From: JBKPCD01 sp046727175 | Lineage (GTDB): Bacteria; Acidobacteriota; Vicinamibacteria; Vicinamibacterales; 2-12-FULL-66-21 | Length of the DNA: 37,333 bases | NCBI GenBank assembly: GCA_046727175.1 | Contig: JBKPCD010000169.1 | Span: 1-37,333 of the forward strand | Direction: 5' to 3' | Shown here: piece by piece, positions 31,217-37,333 of the stretch | How the letters are laid out: every line of letters begins with the position of its first letter | Position numbering within the stretch: the stretch's first letter is position 1 | Notes under the pieces: model-generated | What the model was told of the DNA's origin: nothing | Databases searched by the model: none | What the model saw: only the letters and a program-made list of their open reading frames with translations | Program-made: the position numbers and the translations under genes

Positions 31217-32206
31217 ATGAGATTCCTTCGTCCCGACCAGGCGCAATGGGGACTCGTCGTGCCGTTGCTGATCGGGTTCTGGATGATTCACCGGACAGTG
31301 AGGAGCGCGTTCCGACGGCGTGCGGCGATCGCGCCGCGGTTCGCGCCACTCTCGCGGCGAACCACGTCAGCCCGTGACCTGGTGGTGCTGGCCCTCGCGG
31401 TGCTCGCCAGCGCCTCCATCGTGTTCGCCCTCGTTCGACCCCAGGCGCTGCTGACGCACCGCGTACCGGACTACGAGCGACAGGATCTCGTGGTCATGCT
31501 GGATCGTTCCGTGTCGATGAACGCACGCGACATCCGGCCATCCAGGTTCTCGCGGGCCACACTCGAGATCCGCAACCTCGTCCGCCAGAAACCCGAAGGC
31601 ATCGACCGCGTCGCTCTCGTGGGGTTTGCCGACGCGGCTGTCGTTCTTTCGTACCTGACCCGCGATGTCGACAGCGTTCTCTTCTACTTCGACTGGATCG
31701 AATCCGAACCGACGCCGCTGTTCGGCACGAACATCGGCGCCGCGCTCAAGAGCGCGATCGATGTGGCGAGCAAGGACGACCGGCCGACGCGCAAGTTGTT
31801 CCTGATCGTGTCCGACGGCGAGGACCACGGGACCGAGCTCGAACGGGCGCTCAGAATGGCGCGCGCGGACGGCTACAGGGTGAACACCATCGGTATCGGG
31901 GCGAACGATCCGGTACCGATTCCGGTGCGCACACCCGAGGGCCGCGAGAGCTTTCTCCGTGATGATGCGGGCAGGAACGTCGTCACGCGGTTTTCGGAAA
32001 ACACGTTGCGGGAGATTGCCGCGATCACCGGCGGCCGGTACATCCGGTCGAGCACGGGCACCGAGCTCCAGCATGCCATCGCGGAGATCGTCGCAGGCGA
32101 GCGACGGATGCTGGGGTATCGCACGGTCGCGGAATATCGCGACCTGTATCCATGGGGTCTTGCCGTGGCGGGCCTGGCGGGCGTGGGCCTGTTCCTGTTG
32201 CTCTAG
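31217..32206 (+). CDS. BatA/BatB-like von Willebrand factor A protein
   Basis: Membrane protein of 329 residues with N-terminal helices, a VWA domain facing the periplasm, and a C-terminal membrane helix (WGLAVAGLAGVGLFLLL). Seen: MIDAS metal motif DRSVS near residue 96, the threonine loop TPLFGTN and SDGED. This is the BatA/BatB layout. ATG 31217 is 20 nt after the TPR gene; earlier in-frame starts would overlap it. It probably works with the MoxR ATPase encoded after the next gap in folding, metal insertion or stress tolerance of envelope proteins. Confidence 0.87.
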   Translation: MRFLRPDQAQWGLVVPLLIGFWMIHRTVRSAFRRRAAIAPRFAPLSRRTTSARDLVVLALAVLASASIVFALVRPQALLTHRVPDYERQDLVVMLDRSVSMNARDIRPSRFSRATLEIRNLVRQKPEGIDRVALVGFADAAVVLSYLTRDVDSVLFYFDWIESEPTPLFGTNIGAALKSAIDVASKDDRPTRKLFLIVSDGEDHGTELERALRMARADGYRVNTIGIGANDPVPIPVRTPEGRESFLRDDAGRNVVTRFSENTLREIAAITGGRYIRSSTGTELQHAIAEIVAGERRMLGYRTVAEYRDLYPWGLAVAGLAGVGLFLLL

Positions 32207-32223
32207 GTGGAGACAGACGCGTG

Positions 32224-32313
32224 AGGTTCCAGCGTTCTCAGGTTCTCAGTTCTCGGTTGTTCGGTTCAGACGACTGGTTAGAACCGAGAACCGAGAACCA
32301 GGAACCGAGAACT
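32224..32313. repeat. Heptamer array, (GTTCTCG)n facing (GAACCGA)n
   Basis: The left arm is made of GTTCTCA/GTTCTCG/GTTGTTCG units, the right arm of GAACCGA units. GTTCTCGGTT at 32249-32258 pairs exactly with AACCGAGAAC at 32282-32291, 32289-32298 or 32303-32312, so several alternative hairpins can form. It interrupts the bat operon between the first VWA gene and moxR. Confidence 0.75.
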
Positions 32314-32323
32314 TCTTGAGACG

Positions 32324-33355
32324 ATGATGCACGACGCTGCTACTTCGGGAGAATGGACCACCGATTACGCGCTCGGGCTGATGGCGAGGCTCGAAGCCGA
32401 AGTCGCGGAGGTCATCGTCGGGCAGCAGGTGTTGATTCGCCGCCTGCTGACGGGCCTCTTCGCCGCGATTCCGTTCGCCGCGGCGCGCTCGGGCGCCCAC
32501 GTCGGGTGCGGGCACGTTCTGCTCGAGGGCGTCCCCGGCGTCGCGAAGACGCTGACCGCGACAACGCTCGCGCAGGCGATCTCCGCACGGTTCCAGCGCA
32601 TCCAGCTCACGCCGGACATGATGCCGGCCGACATCCTCGGCACGCGCATCTACGACGCAAAGGCCGCTGTCTTTCGCATCGAGCAGGGGCCGGTATTCAC
32701 GAACATCCTGCTGGCAGATGAAATCAACCGCGCCACGCCGAAGACGCAGAGCGCGCTGCTCGAGGCGATGCAGGAGCGGCAGGTTACGCTCGCGGACACG
32801 ACCTTCCCGCTCGAAGATCCGTTCTGGGTGCTGGCCACGCAAAACCCCGTGGAGCAGGAGGGCGTGTACGCCCTCCCGGAGGCCCAGCTCGACCGCTTCT
32901 CGATGATGCTGCGCGTGGGCTATCCGAGCGCGATCGACGAGGTGGAGATGTTGCACGGCCGGTTCACGGAGCGCCCGGTCGAGCGGCGCCTGTGGCCGGC
33001 CGACGTGACACGCCTGCGCACGTTCATCCGAGACATCGTGTTCGTCGACGACAAGCTCCTCGACTACATCGTCCGCCTCGGCCGTGCGACGAGGGAGCCG
33101 GGCGAGGTGGGTCGCGGGGACCTCGCCGAGCTGCTCGTCCTCGGCGTCTCGCCGCGCTCTTACCAGCACGTGCTGGCGCTCGCGCGCGTCACGGCGTTCA
33201 TGCACGGCCGCGCCTACGTCCTGCCCGGCGACGTGAAAGAGATCTACATCGATGCGGCCAGGCATCGCATCGTCCGCAGCGTCCGCGCGCAGGCCGAGAA
33301 CATCGACGCCGATCACATCCTGGGCGAGCTCATGCAGTCGGTGCCCATTCCATGA
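32324..33355 (+). CDS. MoxR-family AAA+ ATPase
   Basis: Cytoplasmic AAA+ chaperone-like ATPase of 343 residues. Seen: Walker A GVPGVAKT near residue 69, Walker B ILLADEINR near 127, the following PKTQSALLEAMQERQVT (MoxR signature), sensor-1 ATQNPVEQEG and PEAQLDRF. MoxR proteins use ATP to activate or insert cofactors into partner proteins, usually those with VWA domains, here encoded on both sides. The ATG at 32324 (or 32327) follows a heptamer array, and the stop overlaps the next start (ATGA), so translation with the DUF58 gene is coupled. Confidence 0.93.
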   Translation: MMHDAATSGEWTTDYALGLMARLEAEVAEVIVGQQVLIRRLLTGLFAAIPFAAARSGAHVGCGHVLLEGVPGVAKTLTATTLAQAISARFQRIQLTPDMMPADILGTRIYDAKAAVFRIEQGPVFTNILLADEINRATPKTQSALLEAMQERQVTLADTTFPLEDPFWVLATQNPVEQEGVYALPEAQLDRFSMMLRVGYPSAIDEVEMLHGRFTERPVERRLWPADVTRLRTFIRDIVFVDDKLLDYIVRLGRATREPGEVGRGDLAELLVLGVSPRSYQHVLALARVTAFMHGRAYVLPGDVKEIYIDAARHRIVRSVRAQAENIDADHILGELMQSVPIP

Positions 33356-34314
33356 TTCCCGAAGAAGTCGTGCGGGAGCTGCGGTACATCGAAGTGTCGA
33401 CCGCCCGGAAGATGCGCAACCCGCGCGTGGGACAGTACACGAGCCGCCTGCGCGGACCGGGCTTCGACTTCGACGAGCACCAGCCGTATCGGCCGGGAGA
33501 CGACGTGCGGCGCATCGACTGGAACGTCACGGCCAGAATGGACGCGCCGTTCGTCCGGCTCACGCATGCGGAACGCGAGCTGACGATGATGATCGCGATC
33601 GATGTCTCGCGGTCGATGGAGCTCGGTACGGCGCACTTTTCGAAGCGGGAAACGATGATGTTCATCACCGCTTCGCTGCTGTTCTCTGCGCTCGCGAACC
33701 AGATCAACACCGGCTTCCTGGCGTTCTCGGACCAGGTGATCGCGTCGAGCCCCCCGCGCCGGACGCGCGCGGCTGCATGGGCCGTGCTGCAGCAGTGCTG
33801 GTCGGCGCAGTCACACGCCACCGCGCTGGAAAACGCCCGGCGCGGGTCACGGAGTTTTCACCCCACCGCGCTGGAAGGCGCAGGGCGGAGACGCGGTACG
33901 GGTCGTACCGCGCTCGCGCCGATGGTGAATCATCTGCTCACGACGCTCCGTCGGATGAGCATCGTGTTTCTCGTCTCCGACTTCATCACCGACGACGATG
34001 GCTTCGGCAGCCGTGAGCTGGCGATGTTGGCGGCACGCCACGACGTCATCGCGATCGTGCCGGAGGATCGATCGGAGCGCGAGTTGCCCGCCGGTCCCGG
34101 GTATTGGCAGGTCCGCGATCTCGAAACGGGCCGGCACGTCGCCGTGGACCTGGGTGTGCGCTCTCGTGAGCTGTACGCCGCCGAGGCGCAGCGTCGGCGC
34201 GACAGGCTGGTGGAGGCGTTCTATCGCGTGCCGCTGGAGTACATCTTCGTGTCGACCGACCAGAGCCCTGTCGAGCCGGTCCTCTCTTTTTTCGCGCGGA
34301 GAATCGCACGGTGA
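33352..34314 (+). CDS. DUF58 (VWA-like) protein
   Basis: Protein of 320 residues with the DUF58 signature GPGFDFDEHQPYRPGDDVRRIDWNVTARM near residues 31-60, followed by a VWA-like domain containing the MIDAS DVSRS near 83 and SDFI later. No membrane helix is seen. DUF58 proteins nearly always sit next to MoxR and are thought to be its partners. The ATG overlaps the moxR stop (ATGA), and the gene end overlaps the next start (GTGA). A basic, GC-rich stretch (near RRGSRSFHPTALEGAGRRR) separates two parts of the VWA region. Confidence 0.9.
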   Translation: MIPEEVVRELRYIEVSTARKMRNPRVGQYTSRLRGPGFDFDEHQPYRPGDDVRRIDWNVTARMDAPFVRLTHAERELTMMIAIDVSRSMELGTAHFSKRETMMFITASLLFSALANQINTGFLAFSDQVIASSPPRRTRAAAWAVLQQCWSAQSHATALENARRGSRSFHPTALEGAGRRRGTGRTALAPMVNHLLTTLRRMSIVFLVSDFITDDDGFGSRELAMLAARHDVIAIVPEDRSERELPAGPGYWQVRDLETGRHVAVDLGVRSRELYAAEAQRRRDRLVEAFYRVPLEYIFVSTDQSPVEPVLSFFARRIAR

Positions 34315-35381
34315 CGCGACTCATGCGATCGTCAGCCCTGGTCATCCTGATCGGGTCCACGTTCCCCGGTGCGCCGGTCGAGACGCACGCGCAAACACGC
34401 AGCGCCCCAACCGTCGACTCCTTTCCGACCGTCACACACGCGGAGCGCCCGCGCACGGTGGCGCCCGCAACACCACCCGCGCCGAAAGAAGACGTTTCGG
34501 TCGGGACGAAGGTCGATCGAACAGCGATCTGGGTCGGCGATCGGCTCACCTACACGATCGAGATCACCTGCAAGCGCGGCTACGACCTCGTGACAGACGA
34601 TCTTTCGCGCGAGAAGCTCTCGCTCGAGGGCCTCGAGGTCGTCAACACCGACACCGTGCGCCGCACGGGTGGTGATGACGTGATCCGATACGAGTTTCAC
34701 TACGTCCTCACGACGTATCGCGTCGACGTCCCGGCATTGAAGATCGGACCGATGACGGTGCGGTACTACGTCAGCCGCGCGGGTCAGCGCCCCGACGAGA
34801 CCGCACCGGCCGGCACTCTGCAGGTGCCTGCCCAGATTGTCGCGTTCCGCAGCCTTCTGCCTGACGACCAGCCGTCGTACGACATTCGCCACAGTCGGCC
34901 GGCCGACCCGCGGTTGCTGCGGTATCGCATCCTCCAGCCGCTCGGCCTGGGACTGATCATCGTCTCCGTCGCTCCTGTTGCGTTCATGGCGATCGCTGTC
35001 GTGCAGCGCGCCGGTCGGCGCGGCCGCACAGCCCGTCGATCGTTTCGTCAGACTCGGCAGGCCGTCCAGGCATCGCTCGAGGTGGTGCGCAACGCCGAAG
35101 CTGCAACTGCGGACGATCGACGCGACGCTTTCGCGCGTCTCGACGATCTCGTGCGTCAGCACTTGACCCAGGTCTGCGGCGTGCCCGCATCGAGTATGAC
35201 CCCTTCCGAAATCGCCGCCGCACTCGGCGCGCGCGGGTCCGGCCTGCCCGTCGAACTGGCGTCGTCCGTGCTGAACACGTGCGAGATCGCGCGCTACGCG
35301 CCGCCGACGCTCCTGCCGTCCGCGACTGCTTGGCGCGACACGCTCGCGCATGCCGAGCAGGTGCTCGCGACCAGACGCTGA
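34311..35381 (+). CDS. BatD-like membrane protein
   Basis: Protein of 356 residues with an N-terminal signal peptide, an extracytoplasmic beta domain (VSVGTKVDRTAIWVGDRLTYTIEI, residues about 63-86, an Ig-like BatD start) and one central membrane helix (PLGLGLIIVSVAPVAFMAIAVV). A cytoplasmic helical tail follows, resembling DUF4381-type domains, with TPSEIAAALGARG near the end. The start GTG 34311 lies in a GTGA overlap with the DUF58 gene; ATG 34323 is an alternative. Family knowledge: BatD proteins belong to the Bat aerotolerance complex. Together with its neighbours it would complete an envelope complex powered by MoxR. Confidence 0.82.
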   Translation: MTRLMRSSALVILIGSTFPGAPVETHAQTRSAPTVDSFPTVTHAERPRTVAPATPPAPKEDVSVGTKVDRTAIWVGDRLTYTIEITCKRGYDLVTDDLSREKLSLEGLEVVNTDTVRRTGGDDVIRYEFHYVLTTYRVDVPALKIGPMTVRYYVSRAGQRPDETAPAGTLQVPAQIVAFRSLLPDDQPSYDIRHSRPADPRLLRYRILQPLGLGLIIVSVAPVAFMAIAVVQRAGRRGRTARRSFRQTRQAVQASLEVVRNAEAATADDRRDAFARLDDLVRQHLTQVCGVPASSMTPSEIAAALGARGSGLPVELASSVLNTCEIARYAPPTLLPSATAWRDTLAHAEQVLATRR

Positions 35382-35387
35382 CGAGTC

Positions 35388-36407
35388 ATGCGGTACCTCA
35401 ATCCCGGCGTCATGTGGTGGCTTCTTGCGGCGCTGGCGTCGGCCGGACTGATCCGCTGGGGCCTGCGACGCCGACTCGGCGTCGCGGCCACGGCGCCATG
35501 GATGTTCAACCGCCCGCACCGCGCGTCGGTTCTTCGCCGGCTTCCTGCAGGGACGCTCGTGCTCGCCCTTCTCTTGGTTGGCGCCGCCATCCTGGATCCC
35601 GTTCTGCCGTACTCCGAGGCGCAGGTCCGGTCACACGGACTCGATATCGTGATCGCGCTCGATCTCTCGTCGAGCATGCAGGAACAGATGGAGCGCACGC
35701 CCCCGCCGCGCACGCTCCAGAACCTCACGTTCACGAACCTGGACGCGAAGATCGCGCGCCGCGTGGCCAAGACGCGTCTCGAAGCGACGAAAGACGCCAT
35801 CAAGGCATTCGTCCGACGACGAACCGAGGATCGGATCGGCCTCGTCGTGTTCTCGGATAACGCCTACGTCGTCAGCCCGCTCACCTTTGATCACGACTAC
35901 CTGATTCGATACATCGACCTCGTCGACGATCAGATCCTGCGCGGCGAAGGAATGACCGCGATCGGCGACGGTCTCGCGCTCTCGAACTACCTCCTCGCGC
36001 GTCAGGCGACGAGCGAAGGACGCAGGAATCAGGTCGTGGTGCTCTTCACCGACGGCGAGAACAACGCCGGTCGCGAGCCGATCGCGATGCTCGAAGAGTC
36101 CGACGCGGCGAACATCCGCGTTCATATGGTCGGGGTCGCGCTCGAAGAAGAGATTAAGAAGAAGCCGCAGGTGCAGCAGCTGCTGCAGGCGATTCGGCGG
36201 TACGGCGGCCGGTATTTCAACGCGGACACCGCCCGCGATCTGGACGCGGCCTCACGGACGATCGATGCCCTCGAGAAGGGCGTCCTCGTCAGCCGAGTCT
36301 ACCAGCACGATACGCCCGTGTACCAGTGGTTCGCGATCCCGGGGCTGATTCTCCTGGCTCTGTCGTTCGGCCTGCGCGCGATACCGACTTTTGTCGATCA
36401 CACATGA
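35388..36407 (+). CDS. BatA-like von Willebrand factor A protein (second copy)
   Basis: Membrane VWA protein of 339 residues. Two N-terminal helices (MWWLLAALASAGLI; LPAGTLVLALLLVGAAIL), a VWA domain with MIDAS DLSSS near residue 89, the threonine site GMTAIGDGL and FTDGENN, and a C-terminal helix (WFAIPGLILLALSFGLRA). It lies 6 nt after the BatD-like gene and is the last clear member of the operon. Having two VWA proteins around MoxR/DUF58 is normal for bat operons (BatA plus BatB). Confidence 0.9.
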   Translation: MRYLNPGVMWWLLAALASAGLIRWGLRRRLGVAATAPWMFNRPHRASVLRRLPAGTLVLALLLVGAAILDPVLPYSEAQVRSHGLDIVIALDLSSSMQEQMERTPPPRTLQNLTFTNLDAKIARRVAKTRLEATKDAIKAFVRRRTEDRIGLVVFSDNAYVVSPLTFDHDYLIRYIDLVDDQILRGEGMTAIGDGLALSNYLLARQATSEGRRNQVVVLFTDGENNAGREPIAMLEESDAANIRVHMVGVALEEEIKKKPQVQQLLQAIRRYGGRYFNADTARDLDAASRTIDALEKGVLVSRVYQHDTPVYQWFAIPGLILLALSFGLRAIPTFVDHT

Positions 36408-36786
36408 CGGTCGACTGAGGCTCTATCGACGTGCCATAGCCGTGTTCGAGTCGACAGGCGATCCAGCCCCCGCCGTCAGGCTCGCGGAGGCCCAGCCGAA
36501 TGAGTTGAAGGCCAACGACGTAGCGGCGATGGCACTCCTGCGCGCGCCGGCCACATGGCCGAAGTCGAGCGCTACAACGACACTGATGGCCGGGAACATT
36601 TCTATTTCGCTGTGGTGGCGGCAGACTCTCGAAGGCATACGCGCCTCCGAGCGCGCCGACGGCAGTCTGACTGACGAACGAGAAGCCCAGTACCAGGCAC
36701 TGACGGCGCCCTTGACCGATCCGTCCTTCTGGCTCCTCACCGCGCTGTTGCACGGGTGCAGCGGTCAACGCCCGGTCCGGCAGTGA
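36391..36786 (+). CDS. Doubtful small ORF, possibly a gene remnant
   Basis: An open frame of 131 codons begins inside the end of the last VWA gene. The early part (LYRRAIAVFESTGDPAPAVRLAEAQPNELKANDVAAMALLR) reads like protein, while the middle does not. A different frame near 36555-36640 reads MAEVERYNDTDGREHFYFAVVA before a stop. This mixed signal suggests a small gene broken by a frameshift, or no gene at all. No ribosome-binding site or known domain is seen. The 130 bases after it hold nothing I can recognise. Confidence 0.25.
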   Translation: MSITHDGRLRLYRRAIAVFESTGDPAPAVRLAEAQPNELKANDVAAMALLRAPATWPKSSATTTLMAGNISISLWWRQTLEGIRASERADGSLTDEREAQYQALTAPLTDPSFWLLTALLHGCSGQRPVRQ

Positions 36787-36918
36787 CGGAGCCGACTACG
36801 TCGACGAAATCAACTCGCCACTCGGCTTCGCATCTCCGCGCGCTCCAGCACGTGAACCGGTACCGCGCCTCGACGAGTCGTTAGTCGATTGCGCACCGCC
36901 GCGTTTCAGTGAATCCCC

Positions 36919-37333
36919 CTAGAGATCGCGCCGGTTGAACCGCAAGTACCCCAGGATGCAGAAGAGCGTTGCTGCTGACAGCAGGATTCCGATGCTCCTC
37001 CACTCCGGCGCTTCCCTGGAGAGAATCGATAGCGCCGGGTAGTAGTGAAACGGCGAGATCCAGGAGATCTGGCGCATCGGCGGCCAACCGATTGCCAGAA
37101 AATCCACCAGGTACATGACGACGACCGTGAACCCCACCGTGGTGAACGCGGTGCTCCATCGTCGGGCGCCTGTCGCAACGAAGAGCCCGAAACCGCCAAA
37201 GCAGAGAGCGACCGAGGCCAGGTGGACGAGCATCGACACGCTCGCTCGAGCTGACGGCGCGTCGAACGCCGGCGAAGCGAACAATCGAAGACCCAGACGC
37301 GTCCCCGCAGTCATCAGCAGGGCTGCCGCCGTA
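36919..37333 (-). CDS. ABC-2 type transporter permease, C-terminal part
   Basis: The last 138 or so codons of a membrane permease that runs off the right edge of the window. Seen: several hydrophobic helices (MLVHLASVALCFGGFGLFVA, TVGFTVVVMYLVDFLAI, IGILLSAATLFCILGYL), the ABC-2 feature ISPFHYYPA before the last helix, and the usual family ending with basic and acidic residues after the last helix (RFNRRDL). The frame is open to the window end, and an internal ATG lies at 37314. The ATPase partner would be expected outside the window. Confidence 0.75.
   Translation of the reverse strand, partial: TAAALLMTAGTRLGLRLFASPAFDAPSARASVSMLVHLASVALCFGGFGLFVATGARRWSTAFTTVGFTVVVMYLVDFLAIGWPPMRQISWISPFHYYPALSILSREAPEWRSIGILLSAATLFCILGYLRFNRRDL

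Noticed and set aside
1..37333. tRNA, rRNA, integrase, transposase or attachment-site signs
   Set aside because: None seen on reading both strands by eye; a covariance-model scan would be needed to exclude small RNAs.

Overview
This is a GC-rich, gene-dense bacterial chromosome segment with about 30 protein genes and no rRNA, tRNA, transposase or CRISPR array that I can see. Several traits together suggest an Acidobacteriota (Vicinamibacteria-like) soil or sediment bacterium: a 1052-residue Oar-like TonB receptor with an N-terminal carboxypeptidase-regulatory domain, families of secreted beta-propellers, frequent GTG/TTG starts and a moxR-bat operon. This assignment is inferred from gene content only.

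Layout. 1-2.6 kb: a secreted alpha/beta hydrolase and a secreted NHL/SMP-30-like propeller. 2.8-14.4 kb: an aromatic-acid catabolic cluster. It holds a class A flavin monooxygenase, an ACMSD-type amidohydrolase, an HpcH/HpaI aldolase, a three-part Rieske oxygenase system (reductase, phthalate-4,5-dioxygenase-like oxygenase, Rieske ferredoxin) with an unknown coupled gene, a 4,5-dihydroxyphthalate decarboxylase-like protein, a LigJ-like 4-oxalomesaconate hydratase, a zinc alcohol dehydrogenase and a class II aldolase. 14.5-19.0 kb: two tandem secreted beta-propeller genes, each interrupted by an in-frame TGA. 19.1-24.2 kb: a FadR-type GntR regulator, the TonB receptor, and a protein with three heavy-metal-binding ribbons. 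24.4-27.3 kb: a secreted cupin, a HupE/UreJ-like membrane protein and a periplasmic helical protein. 27.4-29.7 kb: a third TGA-interrupted propeller gene. 29.8-36.4 kb: an exported methyltransferase and a moxR-bat operon (TPR, VWA, MoxR, DUF58, BatD-like, VWA). The end holds a doubtful small ORF and a partial ABC-2 permease.

Main discovery. The three paralogous propellers (14494-16641, 16698-19001, 27451-29718) each carry one in-frame TGA at the same alignment position (codons 441, 447 and 445, in the context VPN-TGA-V). The frame stays open afterwards and keeps encoding propeller sequence, with no ribosome-binding site for a new start. Starting 9 nt and 23 nt after each TGA lie two small hairpins at identical spacing in all three copies. 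Both show base-pair covariation between copies. The second has a 7-bp stem and an AGGCU loop, which resembles a bacterial SECIS element. Each protein also has a cysteine just after its signal peptide. I propose that these are a family of exported selenoproteins, or at least programmed TGA-readthrough proteins.

Second discovery. A near-palindrome of consensus AATGGTCNGACCTTT occurs seven times, each time upstream of a gene: the monooxygenase, HpaI aldolase, divergent Rieske genes, first propeller, TonB receptor, cupin, and the methyltransferase/bat region. Its form fits a FadR/GntR operator and a regulator of that class is encoded inside the window. This ties uptake receptor, propeller and catabolic enzymes into one probable regulon.

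Third theme. Seven gaps hold different degenerate tandem arrays of about 7-9 bp units, several of which fold into hairpins.
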